Source of the DNA: PALSA-505 sp036267135
Lineage (GTDB): Bacteria; Actinomycetota; Actinomycetes; Streptosporangiales; Streptosporangiaceae
Assembly: GCA_036267135.1 (NCBI GenBank)
Contig: DATAWQ010000155.1
Location: 1-64,000, forward strand
Direction of reading: 5' to 3'
DNA: 64,000 nucleotides
Shown here: positions 8,072 through 16,080 of the stretch, in pieces
Numbering within the stretch: position 1 is the stretch's first letter
How the letters are laid out: each line of letters begins with the position of its first letter
Translations under genes and position numbers: made by a program
The notes under the pieces: generated by a model
The model's database searches: none
What the model was told of the DNA's origin: nothing
The model's input: the letters and a program-made list of their open reading frames with translations, nothing else

Positions 8072-8882
8072 GGGCGTCGAAGGCGGTGAGGATCCGGTCC
8101 AGGAGCATGGTCTGGCCCGGCAGGTCGAGGGACGGGAAGCCGATGCAGAGCTGATGGAGTTCACCAGAGTGGCGGCGGCCACGGCGGCCGTGGGCGGTGA
8201 GCAGGTTGTCGAAGAGCAGAAGCTCGCCGCTGGACAGGACCAGTTCTTCCTCGGCGGCCTGAAGATGCAGGCCGTGCCCGGCGAAGTAGCGCCGTTCCTC
8301 GGCCAGGGTGGCGAATTCCAGGCCGCACGCGAAGCCGTCGGTGTCCTGGGGCGGAAGATCCCGGCTCTGGTCGGCCGATTCCACGATCCTAGCCAGGATG
8401 CCCTCGACCAGGGAGTCCTCGCCGGCGTCGCGGCACAGCCGCTCGCGGATCACCGCGCGGGCCGGCCACGAACGCTGGCCGAGCAGCGGGCGAAGCGGCA
8501 CGATCCGGGTCGCCGAACCCGATCCGGCCCGGCCCGGGTCCAGGTACAAGGCCGTGAAGCGCGACACGGCCACCGGCGGCCCGCCCAGCTTGGGCAGGCC
8601 GTAGTCGATGTGCAGGGCCTGGAAGTCGCGCTGGACCACGCCCTGGGGAGGAACGGTGAACTCTCCCACCACCTCCAGGGCCGGCAAGCCGGCGCAGAGC
8701 GGATCGCGATCGCGGGCACAGGCCGCGATCGCCACGGCGGTCTGCCAGGCGGCCAGGCGATCGGGCCAGCGGCCAGGCACACGGGCGAAGCCTCGCCCGA
8801 TCAAGGCGCCGGCCGGCACGGCCGTGGCCGCATCCTCGGCGGACCTCCGGTCGTGGCCGGTCACCGTCCTACCCGCGGTCAT
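8058..8882 (-). CDS. TauD/TfdA-like Fe(II)/2-oxoglutarate dioxygenase
   Basis: A 274-residue protein with the facial-triad pattern of the TauD/clavaminate synthase group: HID in DFQALHIDYGLP (about residue 90) and the distal His in LLLFDNLLTAHGRRGR (about residue 230), whose following Arg could bind 2-oxoglutarate. Overall similarity to sulfonate-type TauD is weak, so a tailoring hydroxylase is more likely than a sulfur-scavenging enzyme. It starts 42 bases after the DUF2236 gene on the same strand, making it the last gene of the terpene operon. ATG 8882 is preferred over the upstream codon at 8900. The substrate is presumably the terpene product (inference). Confidence 0.62.
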   Translation of the reverse strand: MTAGRTVTGHDRRSAEDAATAVPAGALIGRGFARVPGRWPDRLAAWQTAVAIAACARDRDPLCAGLPALEVVGEFTVPPQGVVQRDFQALHIDYGLPKLGGPPVAVSRFTALYLDPGRAGSGSATRIVPLRPLLGQRSWPARAVIRERLCRDAGEDSLVEGILARIVESADQSRDLPPQDTDGFACGLEFATLAEERRYFAGHGLHLQAAEEELVLSSGELLLFDNLLTAHGRRGRRHSGELHQLCIGFPSLDLPGQTMLLDRILTAFDAPSGG

Positions 8883-8924
8883 TCCGTCACCCTGCCACAC
8901 GCGCCGCCGGCGGAGCCAGCAGGC

Positions 8925-9809
8925 TCACGGGGGTGGCGGGGGATGGCACCGCCCCGGGTTCTCGCCGACGTACCAGGCCGGTCCCAGATCGCTCAGCACA
9001 TAGCCGTCCGGGTAGCTCCGCAGCCCTCGCGGACCCTTGCGCTCCGGCCGCAACAGCGGGACACGCCGGACCAGCGCCGCGCGCGTCCGCAACGCGATGT
9101 GCACGCCCGCACGCACTAATCTGGACGGCTCACGCAGCCCCAGCACGGGGCGCAGCGACCCACCGAGCGCGGCGACGATGCACAGCCGGGTCAGCGGCCG
9201 GACGGGGCGGGGATACCAGGCTTCGAAGATTTCGATCAGCGAGAGCGCCAGCCGCCGGTTGGCTTCGCTGAACGAATGGTGCTCCCGCTCGTACGCGTCG
9301 AGGAACCTGGCGAATCCCGCGTAAGTCGTGGGGATTTGCCGGATGCCCATCAGGCGGCCCATCTCACGGTAATAATTAACCGCCGCGCGTATTTCCTTGT
9401 CGCTCAAATTACGCCAGCCGTACCGCCCGATCCACCGGATCGGTATGACCACGAAGGTGGCTAGTACGTACACCAGGTCGTCGTTGCGGATGTCGTACGC
9501 ACGGTGGATCCAGTTCATCCGCCGGATCGCCGCCCGCCCGCGGGGTGACGCGAGACCGTCCCTGGCCACCTCCCGCAACAGCGCGATCGTGTCGTCGTAG
9601 CGTTTTTGGCCACAGTGCGCGAATTCGCCGGTCCGGTCGAGTATTTCGCTGATACTGGGCGCGGCGAATGTATGGAATATTGCCAATTCGAGACCGCGGC
9701 GGACTTCCCAGTCGAAGGCTCCGTCAAAACTCAGGCGGAAAATACTTAGGTAGTCGCGATCCGGGTCCAATTGCTCAATAAGACGAGAAGTGGCAACCGT
9801 CAAGCTCAC
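8925..9809 (-). CDS. DUF2236 oxygenase (MpaB/Lcp-like)
   Basis: A 294-residue mostly helical protein of the DUF2236 family, which includes latex-clearing protein Lcp and fungal MpaB, heme-dependent oxygenases that cleave isoprenoid chains. Recognisable parts are FDWEVRRGLELAIFHTFAAP, RRMNWIHRAYDIRNDDLVYV and LATFVVIPIRWIGRYGWR; the His in NWIHRAYDI is the likely heme-associated residue. The start is GTG at 9809, overlapping the terpene synthase stop as GTGA, so the two are translationally coupled; a TTG two codons on is an alternative. A role in modifying or cleaving the terpene made by the upstream enzyme is inferred from context and family. Confidence 0.75.
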   Translation of the reverse strand: MSLTVATSRLIEQLDPDRDYLSIFRLSFDGAFDWEVRRGLELAIFHTFAAPSISEILDRTGEFAHCGQKRYDDTIALLREVARDGLASPRGRAAIRRMNWIHRAYDIRNDDLVYVLATFVVIPIRWIGRYGWRNLSDKEIRAAVNYYREMGRLMGIRQIPTTYAGFARFLDAYEREHHSFSEANRRLALSLIEIFEAWYPRPVRPLTRLCIVAALGGSLRPVLGLREPSRLVRAGVHIALRTRAALVRRVPLLRPERKGPRGLRSYPDGYVLSDLGPAWYVGENPGRCHPPPPP

Positions 9810-10807
9810 CTCGCCCGGCTGGGCGATATGACCTGGGTGTAACGCGGATTGTCCTGGCTGTTCCAGGCGAGATGACCGCCGATCAGCCGTTCGAGTGCGA
9901 CGAGGTACCGATCCACGGCCTGCTGCGAGCCGGAGTCCAGGCCGAGGCGCCGCGGGACATCGGCGAGCTGCGCCCGCTGTACGGCGAAGTCCCGTGATCG
10001 TGCGCGGACCCACTCGTAGGCGTGGTCGATGCCCTGCTGCAGGCTGCTGCCCGCGCTGCGTGCCATCACCGCGGCCAGGTTCAGTTCGTCGCCCGCGGCG
10101 ACCTCCTTGGCGCACGAGCAGATGTCCTGGATGCCGAGCCACACGTCCGCGAACGCGTCCAGCATCAGCCCCCAGGCCCCGGCCGCCTGCACGCGTTCGG
10201 GGATCACCACCTGCTCGGTCATCTCGACCAGATCGGAGTACGTGTAGGGCGCCCCGCTGATGCGCCGCAGGGCTACGTAGGACGGGACGTCGAGAGGCGC
10301 CTGTGACGTGCGCTGTTTCGCCTCGCTGACCTTGGTCCAGATGTGCTCTTCGGCGTGGCGGTTGAACCGGAGCAGCCATTCCCGGCTGGGTGCGCTCGCC
10401 TCGAACCGGCGGGCGAGATCCGCAGCGGTCCGGGCGATCCCTTCGAGGTGGGCGAACCTGAAGGCGCGCTCCCCAGCCTGGCCCCGGTACGCGGCGATGA
10501 CGTCTTCGATGGCCGTCTGCGCGAGTTCCGGCCGCATGCCAAGCTCACGTCCGTCGTCGAACTCGTCGTCGATGACGATGAGGAAGACCGTCCAGTCACA
10601 GACCAGGCAGGCCTCGGTCAGGGGCGCGTCGGGCACCAGCCGGGGGCCCGCGTGCATGACGTTGTTGCGGCGAAGGCGCCGGACGGCCCGCCGGTCGCCG
10701 ACCAGCCCGACCGCCCTGGCCCACCAGCTTGTGTGATCGATGATCGAGTCCGTCATCGGACTGATATCGCTGGGAAATGGCAGGTCGAACCGTGGCAATT
10801 CGATCAT
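9806..10807 (-). CDS. class I terpene synthase (sesquiterpene-type)
   Basis: A 333-residue protein, the usual size for bacterial terpene cyclases, starting MIELPRFDLPFPSDISP as many do. The Asp-rich metal motif is clear: VIDDEFDDG at about residue 90 (DDxxD). The second metal motif reads QDICSCAKE, where the canonical NSE/DTE triad has Asn in first place (NDxxSxxxE); here it is Gln. The sensor Arg and RY pair near the C-terminus appear as NPRYTQV. It folds a prenyl diphosphate and ionises it with Mg2+. It follows the conservon P450 by about 200 bases and overlaps the DUF2236 gene. An upstream start at 10906 is possible but lacks conserved residues. Product unknown. Confidence 0.88.
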   Translation of the reverse strand: MIELPRFDLPFPSDISPMTDSIIDHTSWWARAVGLVGDRRAVRRLRRNNVMHAGPRLVPDAPLTEACLVCDWTVFLIVIDDEFDDGRELGMRPELAQTAIEDVIAAYRGQAGERAFRFAHLEGIARTAADLARRFEASAPSREWLLRFNRHAEEHIWTKVSEAKQRTSQAPLDVPSYVALRRISGAPYTYSDLVEMTEQVVIPERVQAAGAWGLMLDAFADVWLGIQDICSCAKEVAAGDELNLAAVMARSAGSSLQQGIDHAYEWVRARSRDFAVQRAQLADVPRRLGLDSGSQQAVDRYLVALERLIGGHLAWNSQDNPRYTQVISPSRAR

Positions 10808-11012
10808 GCGTTCCGGCAGGCGTGACCGCTCCGGACGCTGATCCACCACAATCCTCTCCGTACGCGGCCACGTACACACAGCCATTCCCGATAGAGAGTG
10901 ATTCAACCCATAAATCTGGGCGAGAAATGGTGATCCACGTCATTACCGCGGCCACCCCTGAGTCCAGCTAAGAAAACGCACAGCTACCAGCGGAAATGGA
11001 TCCAATAATGGA
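10808..11012 (-). promoter_or_regulatory. gap with hairpin between P450 and terpene synthase
   Basis: The only sizeable gap in the conservon-terpene run. Just at the P450 stop lies an inverted repeat GATCCA-ataa-TGGATC (10999-11014), a weak terminator or operator candidate. The rest is AT-richer than its surroundings and could carry a separate promoter for the terpene genes; no clear -35/-10 pair was identified. Confidence 0.35.
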
Positions 11013-12272
11013 TCATGAACCGGGAACCGGGGCCGGCCGCGGCGTGAAGAAGACCGGGAGGGTAGCGGGGCAGCGGGTCCAGGGCGACGGCCGGGGGGTG
11101 AGCTGGTCGGCCGGAACCGCCAGCCGGATGCCGGGCAGCAGGCTCAGCGCGGCGTCCACGGCGGCCCGGGTGATGATCCGGGCCGGAATCTTGGCCGGGC
11201 AGGCGTGCGGCCCACTGCTCCAGGCCAGATGGGACCGGTTTCCCAGCTCGATCCAGGGGTCGTTTACGTGTATGCGTGGGTCGTCGTTGGCCGCCGCCAG
11301 ACCAAGGATGAGCGCGTCGCCGCGCTGGATCGACCGGCCCGCCAGATCGGTGTCCCGCAACGCGTAGCGGGCGGGCATGTTGGCCATGGGCGGGTCCCGC
11401 CACAGCACCTCGTCCAGGGCGTCGTCCACACCGGGGCGCCAGCCGCCGAGCCGGCCCCGGAACCGGGGGTCGGTGAGCATCAGCCGCAGCGCCTGCGCGA
11501 TCCATGTGGTCGTGGTCTCGTATCCCGCGGAGATCATCAGCACCATGGACTGCGCGACCTCGCCCTGGTCGCGCAGGTTCTGGTGATTGAGGAAGACCGT
11601 GGTGAGGTCGTCCTCGGGGGCCTGGCTGTGCGACTGCATGACGCCGCCGATGATCTCCTCGAACTTGCGGTTCCCTGACTGGGAGTCCTCGCCCGAACCG
11701 AACAAGGCGATGAGGGCGCGCTGCAGTTCGAGACCGTCGGCCACGTTCAGGCCGAACAGGTCGGCGACGGCCAGCATGGGAATGACCGCGGCGTACTCGG
11801 CCACCAGGTCGGCGCTGCCACGGGCGGCGAATCCGGCGATCAGGTCGGCGCACATCTGGTTCACCGAACGGCGCATCCGCCGCTGGTCGATCTGGGCGAT
11901 CCCGTCGTCCAGGGGGGTGCGCAGCCGGTAGTGCTCGACGCCGTCGAAGAAGTAGGCGTTGTCCCGTGGGAACATCATCGGCCCGAGCCCGGAGTCCGGT
12001 GAGACCGTCTGTTCCTGCCAGGCACGCCAGTTGCGCGGGTTACGCGAGAAGAGCCGTTCCCTGCGGACCACGTGACAGATCTCTTCCCAGCCCATGACCA
12101 GCCAGGCGTTCACACCGGGTTCAAGCTCGACCGGCGCGACCACACCCCACTCCTCCCGCAGCCTCTGGTAGACACCGCGCGGGTCAGGACTGGTCGTGGT
12201 GAGCACCAACGGGGTCAAGCCACCCTGGGCCAGGCAGGCCCCTTCCAGGGTGTCTGCTTCTGACGTACTCAC
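11013..12272 (-). CDS. conservon cytochrome P450, CYP157-like
   Basis: A 419-residue P450. The I-helix oxygen-activation motif is MISAGYETTTTW and the heme-binding loop is SSGPHACPAKIPAR with the thiolate Cys. The K-helix motif normally ExxR reads DEVLWRDPP, placing Trp where Arg is expected. Loss of ExxR is known for CYP157 enzymes of Streptomyces conservons (E-x-x-L-W), so this is likely the CvnE equivalent and not a dead gene. The start is GTG 12272, overlapping the GTPase stop as GTGA. It follows the GTPase immediately and precedes the terpene synthase; its substrate may be the terpene or it may act in conservon signalling. Confidence 0.85.
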   Translation of the reverse strand: MSTSEADTLEGACLAQGGLTPLVLTTTSPDPRGVYQRLREEWGVVAPVELEPGVNAWLVMGWEEICHVVRRERLFSRNPRNWRAWQEQTVSPDSGLGPMMFPRDNAYFFDGVEHYRLRTPLDDGIAQIDQRRMRRSVNQMCADLIAGFAARGSADLVAEYAAVIPMLAVADLFGLNVADGLELQRALIALFGSGEDSQSGNRKFEEIIGGVMQSHSQAPEDDLTTVFLNHQNLRDQGEVAQSMVLMISAGYETTTTWIAQALRLMLTDPRFRGRLGGWRPGVDDALDEVLWRDPPMANMPARYALRDTDLAGRSIQRGDALILGLAAANDDPRIHVNDPWIELGNRSHLAWSSGPHACPAKIPARIITRAAVDAALSLLPGIRLAVPADQLTPRPSPWTRCPATLPVFFTPRPAPVPGS

Positions 12273-12868
12273 ACGGAGCCTTCCTGTGCGGTGAGGGCGT
12301 ACGCGGTGAGGGCGATGAGCGCGTCGACCGACGAACGGCGGTCGCGGGCGTCGCAGAGCACGATCGGCGTCTCGGGCAGCAGATCCAGCGCTTGGCGCAG
12401 CTCGGCCGTGGTGTGCTGGCGGCTGTCGGGGAAGACGTTGACCGCCACCGCGAAGGGCAGATCGTCCTTCCGCAATTCCAGTTGGTCGAGCACCTCGAAG
12501 CTGCCTTCGAGCCGACGGGTGTCGATCAGGACCAGGGCGCCGGCCGCGCCGTCCGCCAGGCCGTCCCAAAGATCCCAGAAGCGGCGCTGGCCTGGTGTGC
12601 CGAACAGGTACAGCACCAGGCTCGGGTTGAGTGTGATGCGGCCGAAGTCCATAGCCACCGTCGTGGTCATCTTGTCCTGCAGGCCAGCCAGGTCGTCGAC
12701 GCCCATGCTGGCCACGGTCATCGTCTCCTCGGTCCGGAGCGGGACGATCTCGCTGGCCGAACCGATCAGCGTGGTCTTGCCCACCCCGAACGAGCCCACC
12801 ACCAAGATCTTCGTGGACCGCCGGACGGTGCCGGGCAGGTAGCGCTTATCCGAGTTTGCGAAGACCAT
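12269..12868 (-). CDS. cvnD: conservon Ras-like GTPase CvnD
   Basis: A 199-residue small GTPase of the conservon type. The P-loop is VVGSFGVGKTTLIG at about residues 17-30, the switch II/G3 site reads YLFGTPGQRRFW, and ALVLIDTRR begins the distal part; the NKxD motif is degenerate (VAVNVFPDS). ATG 12868 is preceded by a strong AGGAGG, which decides the start against a longer frame. It overlaps the DUF742 gene upstream and the P450 downstream. In characterised conservons this protein binds the DUF742 partner and cycles GDP/GTP as part of a membrane-associated, G-protein-like complex with CvnA and CvnB. Confidence 0.9.
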   Translation of the reverse strand: MVFANSDKRYLPGTVRRSTKILVVGSFGVGKTTLIGSASEIVPLRTEETMTVASMGVDDLAGLQDKMTTTVAMDFGRITLNPSLVLYLFGTPGQRRFWDLWDGLADGAAGALVLIDTRRLEGSFEVLDQLELRKDDLPFAVAVNVFPDSRQHTTAELRQALDLLPETPIVLCDARDRRSSVDALIALTAYALTAQEGSV

Positions 12869-13250
12869 CCAGCACCTCCTGAAGCAGTTTCCGGTCCGGC
12901 CGGGCAGACTCGACGTCCCCGGGATCGGCCCGGGTGGCGCCGCAAGCGGGTTCGTCGCCGCTGCCACGGACCGCCAGGAATCCGGCGTCGATCAGGTCCG
13001 AGGCGACCACGCTGACCACGCTCACCGGCAGCTCCAGGTGAACGGCGGTCTCCACCAGGGACAGCAGTCGGCGGCACATCCGCAGCAGCGAGCGTTCCTC
13101 GCTGCTGGCCGAGACCGGCAGTTGCCTCCCGGTGTCCGTCGCGACCAGCAGCGTCTCAGGTCTGATCGTGTTGCGGGACGGGCGTACCCGGCCGCCGGTG
13201 ACCACGTAGAGACGGACGGGGCGGTCGTGATACTCGCCCTGGCCGCTCAT
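12846..13250 (-). CDS. cvnC: conservon DUF742 protein CvnC
   Basis: A 134-residue DUF742 protein: RPVRLYVVTGGRVRPSRNTI near the N-terminus, a winged-helix-like middle (LLSLVETAVHLELPVSVVSV), and the conserved end LLQEVLDGLRKLG. ATG 13250 overlaps the roadblock stop as ATGA, and its 3' end overlaps the GTPase gene by 23 bases. It is the third member of the conserved four-gene conservon order and is thought to link CvnD to the sensor. Confidence 0.9.
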   Translation of the reverse strand: MSGQGEYHDRPVRLYVVTGGRVRPSRNTIRPETLLVATDTGRQLPVSASSEERSLLRMCRRLLSLVETAVHLELPVSVVSVVASDLIDAGFLAVRGSGDEPACGATRADPGDVESARPDRKLLQEVLDGLRKLG

Positions 13251-13642
13251 GCCGTCGGGTGGCGCCGGGGAGGCGTGGCTAGGTTTCGCTGGCCGATCTT
13301 GACCACCTGCGCCTGCATCTGCTGGCCGATCAGCGCCGGGTCGACAACCTGCTCTGTGACCACGGCCAGGTGTGAGCCATCGCCCGCGCGCCGCACGAAC
13401 AGGTAGCCGCCCTCGAAGCCCACCATCACCTGCTGCACGGCGTGGCCACCCGACCCGAACTCCCGGCCCACGCTCCGTCCCAGCGAGTGCAGGCCCGCGC
13501 ACGCTGCCGCCACCCGGTCGGCGACATCTTCGCCGGTCCCCTCCGACCGGGCCGTGACCAGCCCGTCCGAGGTGGCCACCACCACATGGCGTACACCTTG
13601 CACCCAGGTGACTTCGTCGATCATCCAGTTCCCGACCTGCAT
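13247..13642 (-). CDS. cvnB: conservon roadblock/LC7 protein CvnB
   Basis: A 131-residue roadblock/LC7 domain protein. The central strand-helix pattern reads VRHVVVATSDGLVTARSEGT, then the helix DVADRVAAACAGLHSLGRSV. This MglB-like fold acts as a partner or activator for small GTPases such as CvnD. ATG 13642 has a GGAG ribosome-binding site nine bases upstream. The stop overlaps cvnC. A short basic C-terminal tail is unassigned. Confidence 0.9.
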   Translation of the reverse strand: MQVGNWMIDEVTWVQGVRHVVVATSDGLVTARSEGTGEDVADRVAAACAGLHSLGRSVGREFGSGGHAVQQVMVGFEGGYLFVRRAGDGSHLAVVTEQVVDPALIGQQMQAQVVKIGQRNLATPPRRHPTA

Positions 13643-13670
13643 TATCGCCGTCTCCGTCGGTTGACTTCGC

Positions 13671-15725
13671 CTACTGGTTGCCGGGGCTGTACGCGCTGCC
13701 GGGGGGATCGGGGCTGCCAGGAGGGTCATCGGACCGGCCCGCGCTGGGTGAAGCCGCACCGGCGGGACCCTCGGCCGCGGCGCTTTCACCGGCGGCACCG
13801 CCGAAGTAGGCGGCCATCCAGGCGCCGGCCTGCTCCGGAGTCTGCGTGGGGAGAGCCCGTTCCGCCGTCGTCTCGCCGGGAACGGGGGTTCCGGTCTCGC
13901 CCCGGCGAGACCGCCGCTGCGGCAGCGAACCCAGGTCCGGCCCGGGACCGGCGAAGGGGTCGGTAGGGTTCGGCCCGGCGGGGCCGGCCGAGGTATCAGT
14001 GGGGTTCGGCTCGGCTGAGACGGCCAGCGGGTCGGCGGGCCTGCGTCCGGCGGGGACGGCCAGCGGGTCGGCGGGCCTGCGTCCGGCCGGGGCAGCCAAC
14101 GGGTCGGCGGGCCTGCGTCCGGCGGGGGCGCCCGGCGAAGTGGCGGGTTCCGGGCGGGCCGGGCCGGGCAGCGGGTCGGCGGGCGGCCGCACCGCCGGGA
14201 TGGCCGGGCGGGCCGGGCGGGCCGGGCCGGGCTGCGGTTCCGTCGCGTGAGCCGGCGCCGGTGTGGCGTGCTCCAGGTTTTCCACCATGTTGGCGGGCAC
14301 CAGCACCACCGCCCGCACACCGCCGTACGGCGACGGCATCAGGTCGACGCGGAAGCCGTGCCGGTGCACGTACTGCCCGATCACCGCCATGCCGGTCTGC
14401 GGAATCTCGCCCAGATCCCCCAGCCTCAGCAGCCGCTGGCCGGAGACGATCTCCCGGGCCTGTTCGAGCTGGTGCTCCTCCATGCCGACGCCGCCGTCGT
14501 CCATCTCGATGACCGCGCCACGCTGGACCGTGCGCACCGTCACCAGAACCTGGGTGGTCGGCGGGGACGACTGCGTCGCGTTGGCGAGCAACTCGGCGAT
14601 CAAATGGATCAGCGGCTCGACGACGTTCGCGGTCGCCGCCGTGTCCGGCTCACCCGATACGGTCACCCGCCGGTAAGCCACGATCCGGCTGGACGCGGCG
14701 CGCACCACGTCCAGCAGGGGCAGCGGCTGCGGCCACTGCTGGCCAGGCCATTCCCCGCACAGCACGGCCACGCTCTGGGCGTGCCTGGCTTGCTGCGCCG
14801 CCGCGTGGTCCACGCGCATGCTCGACTCCAGCACGTCGGAGTCGTTCGGGTGGCGGCCCGCCATCCGGGTGGCCTCCTCCTGGCTGCGGTGTGCGGACGC
14901 CTGGACCCGGCGGGCCAGGGTGACCACCGCCAGCCGAGACGACTCGATCTGGTCGTCGAGCTGCTCCCTGAGCTTGGCGGTGCCCTCGGCCACCGCGGTC
15001 GCCACCCGCCTGCACAGCACCGCGGCCTCGGGGTTGCCTGTGGCGGGGGCCGGCAGCGGCTGGGACGCGTCCGAGCCGTTCAGGGCCGCGGGGAGCTGGA
15101 CCTTCACCAAATGGTCAACGGCCTCCGACAGTCCCTGCACCGTCCCGGCGTACTGAACCTGCCGTTCGTAACCGGACCGCTCGAGTTCGGCCGCGCGCTG
15201 GTGCAACTGCTCGGCGTCCCGCTGCCACTCCGCCACGGTGGCGGAGTAACGCTGGCGTAGCACAACGAGCGTCACCATCAGCACGAGCGCCGCCGCCGCG
15301 GCCACGGCGGCACCGGGGCGGCTCCGGCCCGCATTGAGCGCGGCGGCGACGGCGGACGCCAGGATCGCGCAGGCACCAAGAGCGAAGGCAGCCGTCCACA
15401 GTTGCCCCATTGAGGCTGCCCCCGATGGCGCCTCACCCGGATGGCGGGCCGGGGCGAAGCCCACCGACCTGTCCGGCCCGACGCCGGCCGACCGGGTGCC
15501 CGCGGCGCCGGCGCTGGAAGACACCGGCCCCTGGACCCGGAAGGGGGAGCTCTGCCGGGACTCGGGGAAGGGCGCCGAAGACTCGGGGAAGGGCACCGGA
15601 GAATCAGGGAACGGCACCGGAGAATCAGGGAACGGCACCGGAGACTCGGGGAACGGCACCGGAGACTCGGGGAACGGCGCTGGAGGGGAGGAGGGGGTAC
15701 GGGACTCGGAGGGGGAGCGAGCCAT
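13671..15725 (-). CDS. cvnA: conservon sensor histidine kinase-like CvnA
   Basis: A 684-residue membrane protein. Order: a Pro-rich N-terminal segment built from PFPES/PFPDS repeats (about residues 15-55), two TM helices near WTAAFALGACAILASAVAAA and AAVAAAAALVLMVTLVVL, a coiled helical region, an HATPase_c domain with the N-box-like HLIAELLANATQSSP and G1-like IEMDDGGVGMEEH, and a disordered C-terminus with repeated GRRPADPLA units. Conservon CvnA proteins resemble histidine kinases and sense an unknown signal at the membrane. No clear phospho-acceptor H-box was found. ATG 15725 with AGGTG upstream is preferred; GTG 15737 is the alternative. First gene of the conservon operon. Confidence 0.85.
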   Translation of the reverse strand: MARSPSESRTPSSPPAPFPESPVPFPESPVPFPDSPVPFPDSPVPFPESSAPFPESRQSSPFRVQGPVSSSAGAAGTRSAGVGPDRSVGFAPARHPGEAPSGAASMGQLWTAAFALGACAILASAVAAALNAGRSRPGAAVAAAAALVLMVTLVVLRQRYSATVAEWQRDAEQLHQRAAELERSGYERQVQYAGTVQGLSEAVDHLVKVQLPAALNGSDASQPLPAPATGNPEAAVLCRRVATAVAEGTAKLREQLDDQIESSRLAVVTLARRVQASAHRSQEEATRMAGRHPNDSDVLESSMRVDHAAAQQARHAQSVAVLCGEWPGQQWPQPLPLLDVVRAASSRIVAYRRVTVSGEPDTAATANVVEPLIHLIAELLANATQSSPPTTQVLVTVRTVQRGAVIEMDDGGVGMEEHQLEQAREIVSGQRLLRLGDLGEIPQTGMAVIGQYVHRHGFRVDLMPSPYGGVRAVVLVPANMVENLEHATPAPAHATEPQPGPARPARPAIPAVRPPADPLPGPARPEPATSPGAPAGRRPADPLAAPAGRRPADPLAVPAGRRPADPLAVSAEPNPTDTSAGPAGPNPTDPFAGPGPDLGSLPQRRSRRGETGTPVPGETTAERALPTQTPEQAGAWMAAYFGGAAGESAAAEGPAGAASPSAGRSDDPPGSPDPPGSAYSPGNQ
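15595..15690. repeat. 21-bp tandem repeat in cvnA
   Basis: About four units of a 21-bp repeat, of the form GGGAACGGCACCGGAGA(A/C)TC plus one base, encode PFPES/PFPDS with a Val/Pro linker in the N-terminal cytoplasmic part of CvnA. Units 1-2 are identical to each other, as are units 3-4, which points to recent duplication by slippage or unequal exchange. Confidence 0.75.
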
Positions 15726-16080
15726 GGCCACCTTCACAGATCGAGCCGGGCCGGTCGGACGGCGCGCAACAGCCCGGGGCCGACTCCAAGCGCTGCCACG
15801 GAACTAGGCGAAACGGCCAGCGCACTCGGCTCCCGGCATGACACGCCCATCCGGCTGAGGCCTGAGTGTCTTACGGGGCTAGCGGGGAACTCGTAACAAA
15901 AGCAGATCACAGATTAAGCTCGCAAGCCCACGCTCCGTGGTCGATTCAGGGAATAAGTTTACGAACTGCGCAAACGTCTGGAAAACCGATGGCGGCCGGG
16001 CGCCACCGGGCCGGCCACGCCTGGCGCCCAGGCGATGCGGCACACCGCAGTAGTGGCCGCCCACTTTGGTTACCGCGGGA
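15726..16080. other. intergenic upstream of conservon
   Basis: About 350 bases between the cvnA start and the end of the next minus-strand gene. It must hold the conservon promoter. AT-richer patches occur at 15890-15990, but no clear -35/-10 pair or operator was recognised. Confidence 0.4.
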
